This document shows positions 1 through 9,689 of a stretch of DNA of 23,310 nt, piece after piece. Made by a program: the position numbers and the translations under genes. The notes under the pieces are model-generated. The model was not told the DNA's origin. It ran no database searches and saw only the letters and a list, made by a program, of their open reading frames with translations. The stretch comes from Welwitschia mirabilis (Eukaryota > Gnetophyta > Gnetopsida > Welwitschiales), in the NCBI GenBank assembly GCA_051453625.1, contig JBOZIK010000001.1:149147701-149171010 (forward strand). The letters are read 5' to 3'. Numbering within the stretch: position 1 is the stretch's first letter; every line of letters starts with the position of its first letter.

Positions 1-1800
1 TAGGCATGTAATAACCAACCTCAAATGCTTAGCTCCTTTAGTGCATGATTTAGGTCACGATCAAGCATCCGAATATAATCTCTAAAATGCATCTCTTTCT
101 AGTAAATGGTAAAAGTAAGGCTATGCCTTCACTCCTATAGAATAACATCTCATTCTTATTGTTCTATTATCTAGGTAGCTATAGAGCATGTATGGGTTCT
201 AGAAGAGGATGCACCTACATCACTACATGAAGAGAACCACAACATAGATATGTACCATTTAAAAGAAAAAGGGAAAATCATTCATAACATCATTTCTATG
301 TAACCAAGTGATCTCCCATAAGGACCAAATCGTAATTATTAAAACAAGAACCATTTTGAAACCTAATATGACAAAAACAACTATAAATTGAGTTTGTAAT
401 AAGGAAAAAAACTCTAAAAGAGTGAACAACATGGACTNNNNNNNNNNCAAAAAATGTTAAATTTGATCTAAAACAAAAGAAATAAGCAAAATTGAGAAAT
501 TTAAACCATGGAAAAGATGACAAATTACCTCATTTTAATGAAATGCAACTAAATTACATGAAATTGGTAGTTCTGAAGGTCAAAGATGAGCGAGACACTT
601 GAGAGAAATCAGAGAACATAAGTGGAACTAGGATAGGTTTAAAATGAGTGAGAAAAAGGGTTATAAAAGAATACTATCACATGGTCATCCTTCATGTTAT
701 AGGGACAACATTAGCCATGACATATCTGTCATTCCTATGGTTGTACAAATAACAATGGACATGACCATACAAAAACCCCAAAGCCAATTATAATCATCAT
801 TCAAGATGTCATGGGATGACATATGAAATGAAATTTAAATTTAAGCCTTAATCATGAAGTACATATTAAACTTAAACTCAATTTTTATGGAATTTAAAGT
901 TATATTTAGGAATTTTAAAAATGCTAATGTGAGAGAAGTAAGCCTAAAACATTTTGATCAAACTAGACTTAAACTTAATAAAAAATTATTAATCTAAGAT
1001 AAATACTCTATGAAGGATCTAGTGGAAGTGATCAATTTGCCCAATTGGCTAAGACCAGTAATTGAAAGGGCCTAATGAAAAAGTCCATAGAACTTTCATG
1101 TTTTAGGTGATTTCTCAATGCTTAGCTCATCCAACTTCAAGTCCTTTCATGTTTCCTGACTAAGGGAAGGGTAAGGATCATGATTTATGTGAAGAATTTT
1201 CAAGATAGTAAAAATGGCTATCGTGCCCTCTATTATGGGGATGACATCTGACATGATATCCTTTTCAAAGGCACATGCACAAAATCAATTTAGACTTTGA
1301 AGTGAAGTAGGCACATAGGTGAAGAAAGGATATAGGAAAATTAAACATAGTAGAAAATTGAAGTAAAAATTTCTTATGAGGTTCTTAAAGCATAAGAACT
1401 AGAAATTGCAAATTGAACATGTAAAAATTCAAAGATGAAATGCACAAATTGAGCCCTAACATGTTTTACAATATTTTCTAAGGCTAGTAGTTAAATGATA
1501 AAATGCATAGAATTCATGATGGATAACTTGAATTAAGCAAAGGATTAAATCCAATAAGAATTTTAAGAAGAATGCAATTTGATTTTTAAATTTTAACTTA
1601 ACTATTAAAGTATGAAAGAAATAGATATAGATAACATGAAGAAGATTGGTCCCTTTTTATTATAGATGCCAACCTAACAAGGCCTACATAAGATAACTAT
1701 TAGACTAATTAATATAAAAAATATACATGAAATAATTCTTAAAGATAACAGATTTATAAGTAATTAATTATGAAGAGATAATCATCAAAGTACCCACGGA
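1..1800. other. AT-rich non-coding stretch, no gene recognised
   Basis: No frame on either strand keeps protein-like character here, and no match to the retroelement domains found elsewhere in the window was recognised. The short open frames near 259-523 run through a block of Ns and look like chance. The only structure seen is two ATGACA/TGTCAT dyads at 717-732 and 807-821. The missing downstream LTR of element 1 would be expected here or just to the right, but I could not align this stretch by eye to the LTR at 8449-9629. Confidence 0.5.
438..447. other. Assembly gap (10 N)
   Basis: Ten consecutive Ns. Two other gaps (4456-4465, 10165-10174) have the same length, which suggests a fixed placeholder; the true length is then unknown. 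Confidence 0.95.
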
Positions 1801-1819
1801 AATTTTTGAGTGCTTCTTA

Positions 1820-1861
1820 TTTTCCTTCTTCTTTCTTTTTCTTCCTTTCCTTCCTCCCCTT
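1820..1861 (+). repeat. 42-nt pure pyrimidine tract
   Basis: An uninterrupted run of C and T. On the minus strand it is a polypurine tract downstream of the integrase of element 1, where an LTR element carries the primer for plus-strand DNA synthesis. However, it is about 580 bp beyond the end of integrase, and no LTR start (TG) was recognised directly after it. It may therefore be only low-complexity sequence. Confidence 0.5.
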
Positions 1862-1908
1862 GGGTTTTATTTAGAGATGAAGATTTAGTTTGAAGGACAT
1901 TATTCTTC

Positions 1909-2080
1909 ATGGTGAGGAAGGTGCAATCATTACCTCAGGAGAAAGGATTCACAGATAAAAACCCAATCATGATTAATTTTTCCCTGGATGGAGTCTCCAT
2001 AGCTACCATATCACACTACCAAAAGAGAATGGACTTGAAAGCCAACTATCCCTCTAGTGTGCTTATAGTAGGATACCATG
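1909..2080 (+). repeat. Dispersed repeat block, copy 1
   Basis: This segment resembles 14868-15029 along its whole length. Both begin with ATG followed by a GAGGA-rich stretch, continue through an AATCATT(A/G)CC core, share a CTCATAGCTA(C/T)C-like middle, and end with TAGTGT...TA(T)(A/G)GTAGGA. It lies beyond the integrase end of element 1, as copy 2 lies beyond that of element 2, in the same relative orientation. It contains a 66-codon open plus frame (1909-2109), but the other copy has stops in the equivalent frame, so it is probably not a gene. Part of an LTR or of the region between integrase and LTR is the likeliest identity. Confidence 0.5.
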
Positions 2081-2439
2081 AAAATAAAAAAAATTTTATT
2101 TTCTTTTAAAGGTAATTACACTTCTCTAATTAGGTACTTAATAAGAATCAAATATTCTTAGGCATCTAAATACTTGAGTTTGGATAAGATCCAAACTTAT
2201 TACTTGTTGAAGCATTATAAATCATACTGATGAATCATTGATCATGCCAAGAATTATTAATTAGTCTAAAGAATCTTATATGGATTAGGTTAAGAAGTCA
2301 TCTAGAAAATAATAAAGGAAAGGGATTCCTATTTTTCAAGGAGAGGGTCACGTAACTCAACTACTTTTATCATGTTTACTAAGTAAGAGAAATTATCAGG
2401 TGACTAATAATGATTCAAAAATTATCTATTTATCTTTAT

Positions 2440-3790
2440 TGTTTTTTTAGTTTTAGGTTAGAAATATAAATGGAATCATTGGAATGCACCTTCTTAATTA
2501 GATATAGGACTAACCATCTAAGATTTAGTTTATTATGAATTAAATAAACTTTAGCATTAAAGAGTAAATCATACTAGCATAGGTAAAGAGTTTTTATGCA
2601 TGAGGTTTTTATCATGTCCAACTTTGTCTTGGGCTTTAATAATAAGCTAGTGGTGTAGATCTTGTATTCTATTTTCATCAAGATGATTCAACTAGATTAG
2701 GTGCACTTGAAGGTTATCATCATGAGAAACAAGATTAAGTTAATGGATTATCTTTTAAGAATTATGACACATATCAACTAGAGGCACACATTTTTTCCCA
2801 TAGATAAGTTCATAACAAGAGAAACCAAAAGAATTAAACCAAGTCATATGATACGCCCAAGGGATATCATTAGGATAGAGTGTTCATGATTTTTGAGACT
2901 CATGAAAAAGTTTTAAGAGTACTTTCTTGATCTCTCTATTAGCATTTTTAGCATATCCATTTAATTGGAGATGGTAAGAGTTAGCTATTATATGTTTAAT
3001 TCCAACTTAAAGTAAGAGATTTCCAAGGATTTTATTGATAAAGTGAGTACCTTAATCAGAAATGAAAATCCTAGGAAATTCAAATCTTTAAAAGAAATTT
3101 TGTATAAGGAATTGATAAATAGTTGTTACATCACAAGTCTATGTAGGTATGGCTTTAACACATTTGGTTACATAATCTACAATCATTCAAATATAATGAT
3201 TTTTATATGAGAGGGCTTAAGAGGACTTACAAAATATATATTCCAATAATCAAAAGATTCACATTCTAAGATGGGTGTAAGAGGCATATCTTAAGTTCAA
3301 GTAAGACCTCCAGATCATTGTAAGAGTCACACTTCCTAGCAAAGTTAAAGAAATTTTTGAATACTAAGGGCCAATAAAATCCTAAAAGTAATATTTTCAT
3401 GGCAGTCTTTTGGCCATTGAAATGACCTCCATAAACTTTACCATGGCAAAGAAGAAGAATATCTTTGTGTCTCCATTTAGGAATAAATTTTTTCATGATT
3501 TGATCTTTGCATCACCTATATAAATATGGTTTAATCCATTCATAGTTACCTATTCTATGGAGGAAAGATTTTTGTTGATTTCTATTCCAATGTAAAGGTG
3601 TTTTGAGTGTGACATGATAATTTATGATATCAGCATACTAAGGAGGAGGCTGTTTTGAAGACACTTCATAAAATTATTCAACTATGAAAAGTTATCCATC
3701 TAGAAAATCATCATAAATAGGTTGATCAGAGGAATTGAGAGAAGGGTCTGAAGTAATTTTAGAAAGATGATCAGCCACTAAATTTTGTTT
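2440..3790 (-). pseudogene. Integrase remnant of element 1
   Basis: Three integrase parts are recognisable in order. The N-terminal zinc module (an open 76-codon stretch, 3266-3496) has CHGKVYGGHF and the GFYWP signature; both zinc histidines and one cysteine remain, but the last cysteine is tyrosine (KCDSY). The catalytic core follows with VDYV (Asp codon at 3175-3177), ISD then GTHF (second Asp at 3055-3057) and NGYAKNANREIK, in which the catalytic Glu is Lys (codon 2947-2949). A C-terminal GPY-like module ends near 2447 (LRWLVLYLIKKV). The core is crossed by several stops. This enzyme would have inserted the cDNA into host DNA. It is dead, through both the E-to-K change and the stops. Confidence 0.85.
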
Positions 3791-3799
3791 ACTTTCCTT

Positions 3800-4190
3800 G
3801 TTTACTATTGTTAAGTTGCATGATCTGTATAAACACAAGTATGGAAGCCAAGGAGGTAATGTCTAAGGTTGTCTAGATAAAAGATGCTTGCTAGCATTTC
3901 CTTTTCAATAGTTGTGTAATTCAGTTGAGTACTAGAAGGATTTTACTATTGTAGCTTATTAGTTTTATCTCTTTATCATGTCTTTACCCTAATACTCCAC
4001 CTATAGTAAGATTGCTAGCATTACACATTAGCTTAAAATCCTTATTCCAGTGAGGTATGCTCATAATGGAATCATTAGTGATGGCATTTTTAAGATTCTC
4101 AAAGGCTTATTGACAATTATCATTTCATTCATACTTAGCATCCTTATCTAAAAGTTGATGAAGTGGTTTACAAATCTTTACATAGTCTTC
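3800..4190 (-). pseudogene. RNase H remnant of element 1
   Basis: The minus strand shows FELMCDAS-like sequence as FKLMCNASNLTIGGVLG, then YTTIEKEMLASIFYLDNLRHYLLG and VYTDHA. These are the RNase H motifs that follow reverse transcriptase in Ty3/gypsy. The first catalytic Asp is Asn (MCNAS), a G-to-A change; the Glu of EKE and the Asp of YTDHA remain. Directly after YTDHA the usual stretch of roughly 34 residues is missing and the sequence jumps, out of frame, to NKESKQNLVADHLS, so about 100 bp have been deleted around 3801-3814. The domain degrades the RNA strand of the RNA/DNA hybrid. It would be inactive. Confidence 0.8.
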
Positions 4191-4199
4191 TATGAATTT

Positions 4200-5130
4200 A
4201 AGATAAAATCCATAATGTCCTAAGAATGATTGAAGTTATTTCACATTAGTATAAGGGAGAAGACTCTTAATGACATCAAATTTTAATGGATCCATTTGTA
4301 TACCTTTCATTGAAATATGATGTATTAAGACTATCTCTTCATTGATCATAAAATGGCTCTTTTCTGAACTAAGGTAAAGTACACTATAAATACATCATTC
4401 TAAGACTTATGGTAAATGAGTAAAAGTTTGATCAAAAGAATCTTTAAAGACTGAANNNNNNNNNNAGAGTTCTTTATCAGGTCACTAAAAATTACTATCA
4501 TCACACATTAAAAGGTATCTAGAGCATTGCATAAATTAAAAGTCATTCTCTTAAAAGCATAAGTACTAAAAGGGGAAGTAAAGGTGGTATTTTCCTGATC
4601 TTCATTTACAATGTATACTTGGTTATATCATTATAACTATTAAGAAAACAATAGAATGCATGACCTTATATTCTATTTAAAACTTGATTAAGAAAAGGGA
4701 AAGAGCAATGATTGTTTTTATTATCTAATTAAGGCTTTATAAATCTATGTATACTCTCCACTTACCACCTTTCTTAGGAAAACTATTAATGGCTAACCCA
4801 CTCACTATCACTTATAGGATAAATGATGTCATCATCTAACCATTTTATGATCTTATCTTTAAGAACTTGTTTTAATACTAGATTTAGACATATTTGGAAT
4901 TGATTTATGGGGTTTTCATTATCCTTAAGGTTTTTTGTTTGGTGAATAACATGCATTGGAATAGGAGATAGGTCTTTATGACTCCATGAAAAGTCTTTAG
5001 ATTTAGATGTGAGAAGTGATAGTAAGGCCTTCTCTACTTTAGGATAGACACAACTACTAATGATTAATGGATTTTTGGGGTTATTATTGATATAAATGTA
5101 CTTCAATATCTTTTTAAGATCTTTCAAATT
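4200..5130 (-). pseudogene. Reverse transcriptase remnant of element 1
   Basis: A 113-codon open stretch (4786-5127) carries the pol linker and the N-terminal part of reverse transcriptase: NPLIISS, KDFSWSHKDLSPIPMHVI, IKWLDDDIIYPISDSEWVSH. Directly beyond its stop follow PKKGGKWRVYIDL, then FPFLNQVLNRI, FYCFLNSY, and after a frameshift NEDQENTTFTSPF and FKRMTFNLCNA. These are the fingers and palm motifs of Ty3/gypsy enzymes. The catalytic FMDD segment should sit at 4456-4465, exactly where 10 Ns stand. On the far side the match resumes with FSVFKDSFD and continues through FMINEEIVLIHHIS and LQSFLGHYGFYLKFI. Several in-frame stops and at least one frameshift make it non-functional. Confidence 0.9.
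4456..4465. other. Assembly gap (10 N) at the RT catalytic box
   Basis: Ten Ns replace the residues expected between FSDLI and FSVF, which include the FMDD metal-binding aspartates. The real length is unknown. Confidence 0.95.
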
Positions 5131-5249
5131 TATTTTGAAGTTTACTCCTTCATGACTATGAGGGGTTGCTTAACCATTCTCATCAAATGTTAACTCCATA
5201 GTTTTTGCTTCCTCTATGTCTTTGGTTGTAACATTGTCAAAGATTTATT

Positions 5250-5880
5250 TCATTAGGGATTCCATAATACTATTAAGTTCATAAGGGTTAATGGAATTAA
5301 GAGAGTTATTTGTTCATGAATAAGGGATTTCAATTTAAGTGAATTATGTGCTACAAACATAGTTGGTCTAATATCTTTACTAAGCTCATCATTTGGAATT
5401 TTTATACCTTTTTTTGTTGCATTAAAAACTTGAACTTGAATCTTTTTACTTCCTGCATGAAGTTCTATGATTCCTATTCTAGTCTCTATGATGCAATAAG
5501 TAGTAGCACAAAAATATCTACTTAAAAGCAATGGATACCTACCATTATGTTTAATTTCAATAATTATGACATCTATGGGGTAATAGGCTTCCTCTATTTG
5601 TATAACTAAATATTTAATGATTCCAACGGGTTTTCTTAATATGAATTAACCATTTTCAAAATAATATTTATTGGTTCAATTCATTTTTCTAATCCAAACC
5701 TTTTCCAAATATGTAGAGGCATGGTATTCACACTTATCTCTATGTCTATAAGATCCTTCTGAACCTTCTTGTTATCTTTTAATATCATAATAACAATTGT
5801 TACCCCTAAATCTTTGAATTTTTGAGCTTTTGTAATACCAAATGGGGCATAGATAAAGATAAAAATACTCTACTTGGTAG
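5250..5880 (-). pseudogene. Aspartic protease remnant of element 1
   Basis: The minus strand reads LIDIEISVNTMPLHIWKRFGLEK, matching the family's L.DLGASINLMPLS.F.KLGL pattern, so the catalytic Asp survives but the Gly of the D-[ST]-G-type site is Glu. Further on, YPLLLSRYFCATTYCIIE corresponds to the PLILGRPFLATA segment, followed by the GSKKIQVQVFNATK tail. The 3' part is an open 92-codon stretch at 5253-5531; the 5' part is in another frame. The enzyme would cut the Gag-Pol polyprotein inside the particle. It lies between gag and reverse transcriptase, as expected. Confidence 0.75.
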
Positions 5881-6091
5881 TTTTTATTTTTTCTTCCTCC
5901 TACGAAGATCCTTTCACACGTTGGCATATTTTGGATTGTCTTGAAATTTATGCCAAAATGGTAGTATGATTTTGACGTTCTCCATGATGATTTAATATAT
6001 TCATCATATGTTGGATTAGAGTTAAGTCTATCTAATCAATGAGTAAGATTTTTTCTTATTTTCTTTAATGATTCATCCTTATTTATTAGAG

Positions 6092-6134
6092 NNNNNNNNN
6101 NNNNNNNNNNNNNNNNNNNNNNNNNNNNNNNNNN
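6092..6134. other. Assembly gap (43 N) inside a short repeat
   Basis: The gap falls at the end of gag. Both sides carry nearly the same sequence: TCATCCTTATTTATTAG to the left and TTATCCTTATTTTCTTAG to the right. The gap therefore probably hides further copies of a short tandem repeat or marks a collapsed one. Confidence 0.9.
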
Positions 6135-6139
6135 TTTAT

Positions 6140-7837
6140 CCTTATTTTCTTAGATGTCATCATGATTATGTGGCTCTTTGGATATAGTAGTAGTACCTCT
6201 TTAGATGACTACCTTTGAATCTTTCTTAACATCGCTTGGGTTAGTCAAGGTACTAGAAGCTAATATGTTTGGTCGTCTTTGGTTTGCCAACATTATTTGT
6301 TGCATATCTCTTGCTAAGTATTGTATGCTTTTTTGGGTTTGCTCAATATTCTTATGAGGTTGTTTGTAAATGTTTCTTATCTCTATCATGGATTCTTTCA
6401 TTGAATCTTTCTTAGGTTGATTGTATCCTTCATATCTTGGGTTATGTGATTATTTAAAGGATGATTTATACTCAGCTTTAAAGGAAGGACTTGATTGATA
6501 ATAAGGTTTATTTTCATTGTGGTAAGATCATTTGTAGTGATTAGGGTCTGTCTGGTTTGTGTAGCATACTTCTTTCCTTACTACTTATCCTACCATTGGA
6601 AAAAATGGACATTTAGTAACTAAGTGGATTTTTTCACATAATTTACAAGTAGGAGTAGATGTGGTATGAGCTTTTGCTAATTTTACCTCTTTGATTACTT
6701 TTACCATTTTCCTTACAAGTGGGTTGTCACTATCATTACTATCTTTATCTTCATAAGTGTTTTACTTTTGTTTATCCTCTTAATGTTTTAAGTGATTTAG
6801 TTCTCTTAATGACTATTTCAGGGATTTCTTTTCTCTTAGTTTAGGCTATGATTGACTAATTTCAACTAAGTAATGTAAATGTTATCATGCTTCATTAGTT
6901 GTATATTGAAATACACTCCCTCCATAAGAAAGATCCACCATTTTTTTTATTGCACTAGTTAGGCCATTATAGAAGTGTTAGATTAATTCTTCTTCCTTGA
7001 ATTCATCTATAAGGGATAAAAATAGAATTAGGAATATTTTTTCCAAGATGATGTGTAATCATCATTGTCTTTTTTGAAAATTGGTTACCTCATGATGTCT
7101 TTGCCTAAGAGTGTTTCCACTGATGAATCATTTGATAGAGGTTTTTTTGGTATCTTTCCAAGTTTAAGACTATTACATGGTAAAGTACTAAGATAATTTT
7201 TATATTTTCCATTCAATGTATAAGGGAACACTATCATGTAATTTCTATCTATTATAGTCTTCTTTCCATTACATATGAGCATTAATTATTCTATGGTAAT
7301 GATGTGTTCATAAGGATCCTCATAATTTTCATCATAGAAAGAGAGATAAACATTAAGGTTTTTGATTTCTATGTGATCATAAATAGGAAGCTTAAAAAGA
7401 TTATGAGTTTCTCTAAGTTTTGATCCATAATTATCATTACGAGTTGGTTGAAAAACACCACTAGAATTTGTAGACATTGTGGGAGTTGTAAGATTTTAAC
7501 TTATGCATTTACTATTTAATGAATGTGAATTTGAAACTTGATTTTCAAAAAAGTTTGAATTAGGCATAGAAGGACTAGTATATGAAGAAGTAAATTCTAT
7601 TTTAAAATGGTGTTTTAAAATTTTAGAAAATGGTTTAGTAAATAATGAAACACTTTTAAAACATGCACTAAGATCTTCTATCAAATCAGATTTATTGATT
7701 TTAGATTTAATATAAAGTTTCTTACCTCTAGTCCTTGAATTATAAATTTGAACACCTTCTTGAATTAACTCTTCTAAAAATTTTGTTTTACATTTATAAA
7801 TATTTTTTTTCTTTGTCTCTTTAGGATTTGATGGCAT
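6140..7837 (-). pseudogene. Gag remnant of element 1
   Basis: From an ATG at 7837 one frame runs to 7085, broken only by TAA at 7496-7498 and 7286-7288. It carries RTRGKKLYIKSKINKSDLIEDL near the N-terminus and then the Gag core: ENYEDPYEHI, VFPYTLNGKYKNYLSTLP, and in other frames SSWKKYS and FYNGLTSAIKKMVDLSYGG. After further frameshifts comes a zinc knuckle, CKLCEKIHLVTKC (6609-6647), and the C-terminal segment KSIQYLARDM...RRPNILASSTLTNP (6201-6401), which matches the end of Athila Gag. Gag forms the particle and binds genomic RNA. The start was chosen because it opens the longest continuous frame after the untranslated leader. Confidence 0.8.
6609..6647 (-). other. CCHC-type zinc knuckle coding segment in gag
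   Basis: The encoded residues are CKLCEKIHLVTKC, with the spacing C-X2-C-X3-H-X4-C, one residue shorter in the middle than the common CX2CX4HX4C. All four metal ligands are intact although the surrounding gene is broken. This is the nucleic-acid-binding part of Gag. Confidence 0.8.
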
Positions 7838-8427
7838 TCTCTTACTTCATCTAAAATAGAAATCTAACCTTTGAACTCATATCCATTGTAGGTAATATAC
7901 AACATCACTTTAAAGTGCAAGGAGTAGACCCAATGATTAAGAATGATGTTTCTTCTTGAAATGTTTACTTAGGATCCAAGAAAAAAAATATTAGAAGCCT
8001 TTTTGCTATGTGGCAATCCTTTTAGATTATACAAGGCACAAGTAGGTAGACCTATCAAGGCTAATGCACTTCTCCAAGTATGATGTAGATCCAAATAAGA
8101 ATCACTACTTAAAGAGGATACTTTAAAAGAAAAGAGAATGGAAAGAGAAGAGATAATTTGTATTAAAAAGGGCACACAACATAAACAATAAGTAAAAATA
8201 ATGTGTTAATCTCTAAAGATGAATAATCTTATTTGGATAGGAGTAGACCTTAGAGATAATATTGCCTTTGATTAAAAGATAAGTAGATCTATTTAGATAA
8301 TCCCCTCAAAGAAAGTAGATTACACCCATAGGTATTATATATAAATCAAAATAAAATAGATAAAATAATAGTATAAACTCAATCTAGTTACTCTTGATTA
8401 ATTGCACTTAATATCATGTCCTGATGC
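7838..8427 (-). other. Untranslated leader of element 1
   Basis: About 590 bp between the primer-binding site and the gag start. A small open frame at 7969-8175 shows no recognisable domain and is probably chance. Long leaders before gag are usual in large plant gypsy elements; the RNA packaging signal would be expected here but cannot be identified from sequence. Confidence 0.5.
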
Positions 8428-8445
8428 TTCCTCATAATGGTACCA
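8428..8445 (-). promoter_or_regulatory. Primer-binding site for tRNA-Asp, decayed
   Basis: The minus strand reads TGGTACCATTATGAGGAA. The complement of the plant tRNA-Asp 3' end is TGGCGCCGTTGCCGGGGA. The two align without gaps: 10 of 18 positions are identical, and 7 of the 8 differences are C-to-T or G-to-A. It stands 3 nt after the proposed LTR end, the normal position. tRNA-Asp priming is known for Athila and related elements. Confidence 0.75.
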
Positions 8446-8865
8446 AAATGTTGGTAGCATAAGTTACACTTCAAGAGAGTCACGTCTAGAAATAATATGA
8501 TTGTAATTAGGCTTAGTATAGGATGATTCAACCAATGAATATCATACTCTAGAAAGTGTAAGACAACATACTATTTAAGTACATAACTTAGAAAGAATAA
8601 TTATTGTAAATTTTAATAAAATCTCTTTTAAGTATTTTTGTATTTTGTTCTAAAAAAATGGAAAAGAATAATGCAATTATTTAATAATGAAATGCAGAAT
8701 GAATAAGAAAGGATGAATGCAAGAATATGATAATCAATTTCTAAGTTGTTATTATTTAAACTCAGGCCTTATGACCTATATTTAAACATAATTAATATAT
8801 TAAAATAATTAATCAAATAAAACACAAGCCATAAGAGAAATAATAAGATTTGTAAAAGAACACAT

Positions 8866-8871
8866 TTTATT
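8866..8871 (-). promoter_or_regulatory. AATAAA polyadenylation signal in LTR
   Basis: AATAAA on the minus strand, downstream of the TATA box within the LTR, where the R region should end. In an AT-rich window the hexamer alone is weak; position is the main support. Confidence 0.4.
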
Positions 8872-9049
8872 CAAATTTTCCAATGCCTTACAAATACCTC
8901 AGTAAGGCAGTGACTTTTCAATGATAGAAGCATAGCCTGATCACCAAGAATGATCTCTTCTAATACTAAAATGGACCTTTGATGTCTTTGAATGCCTTTT
9001 TCACCATTTCTCCAATGTCAAAATATGATGAAATGAGGCCAAGTGGGGA

Positions 9050-9057
9050 TTTTTATA
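9050..9057 (-). promoter_or_regulatory. TATA box of LTR promoter
   Basis: The minus strand reads CTATAAAAATCCCCACTTGG: a TATAAAAA box followed by a short, locally GC-richer stretch. It would drive transcription leftward through element 1, with the start expected about 30 bp further on, near 9020. Confidence 0.5.
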
Positions 9058-9289
9058 GATATATTAAGGTGGTTATGATTTTAGAAGATTAATACAAATG
9101 GAGAAACATCATTAGGCATAAAATAGACTTTAATTAACTTAGTTAAGAATAATTTATTGATATATCATGTTTACTATTATTTAGGGATAACAAAGCAGCA
9201 TGATAAGACTCCATCATCTAATCACAGGCTATCACATCATGATATTATTAGAATTTAAATTTGAACTTTAATGGATCTATTATCCCTTG

Positions 9290-9421
9290 TGTCATGCGAA
9301 TGACATGTAGCATGATAGTATTTCTAATTGCCATGTTAGATTGCCAAATTAGTAACACTAAGTTAATAGCTCCATTTCCCTTATCAAGTCTTATTATGGC
9401 TAGTGTCATCGATATGACATG
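9290..9421. promoter_or_regulatory. Two TGTCAT-N4-ATGACA dyads in the LTR U3
   Basis: TGTCATGCGAATGACATG at 9290-9307 and TGTCATCGATATGACATG at 9404-9421 have identical 6-bp inverted arms around 4-bp spacers, and each spacer region keeps a CpG although CpG is scarce in the window. They lie upstream of the TATA box on the minus strand, where enhancer elements of an LTR are expected. Binding by a transcription factor is inference. Confidence 0.4.
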
Positions 9422-9689
9422 CAAGACAACAACTAACTACTTAAGCTTTTGCCTTTAATCTTCAGTCTAATCTTGTCCTATTATGAATGAAAATAGAGCA
9501 TTTAAGATCATAATTGAATCATCATATTACTTTACAATAGAGTTCCTAAGAGTGACTAAATTGAGTCTCTATTCCCTAAAAAACATCATAAATTACACTG
9601 TTAAAATATGATAAATTGATATCACAACAAGGATTTTTCAAATTCCTCTAATCTACAATAACTTTCAACTAGGATAGCTTAAATTCATT

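Larger units (their letters stand above)
2440..8448 (-). mobile_element. Element 1: decayed Athila-like Ty3/gypsy retrotransposon, internal region
   Basis: Reading leftward on the minus strand, the order is primer-binding site, gag with a zinc knuckle, protease, reverse transcriptase, RNase H, then integrase. Integrase after reverse transcriptase defines Ty3/gypsy. Athila affinity rests on the Gag C-terminus (SIQYL...RRPN...S.T.TNP, like the family's RP.G.LPS.TE.NP segment), on FSVFKDSFD after the catalytic box, on the SFLGH.GFY..FI segment and on a tRNA-Asp primer site. All reading frames carry stops and frameshifts. Many stops are explained by CAA/CAG to TAA/TAG or TGG to TAA/TAG/TGA. The body is about 6 kb. 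The upstream LTR is at the right; the downstream LTR was not recognised. Confidence 0.9.
8449..9629 (-). repeat. Probable upstream (5') LTR of element 1
   Basis: The right edge of the primer-binding site gives one end. On the minus strand the LTR ends in ACCAACA, 3 nt before the primer site. The other end was placed at 9629 because the minus strand there begins TGTTGTG, giving matching TGTTG/CAACA termini and a length of 1181 bp. Inside are a TATA box (9050-9057) and an AATAAA signal (8866-8871) in the correct order and about 180 bp apart, which fits U3-R-U5. The end at 8449 is well supported. The end at 9629 is an inference, since no second LTR was found for comparison. Confidence 0.6.

Noticed and set aside
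259-523. Two minus-strand open frames near the left end
   Set aside because: They run through a block of Ns, and the composition is not protein-like.
700-1000. Downstream LTR of element 1
   Set aside because: It shares AATTTAAATTT and the TGTCAT dyads with 9250-9421, but in a different order, so homology is not supported.
1909-2109. 66-codon plus-strand open frame as a gene
   Set aside because: The related block at 14868-15029 has stops in the same frame, and the open part ends in an A/T run.
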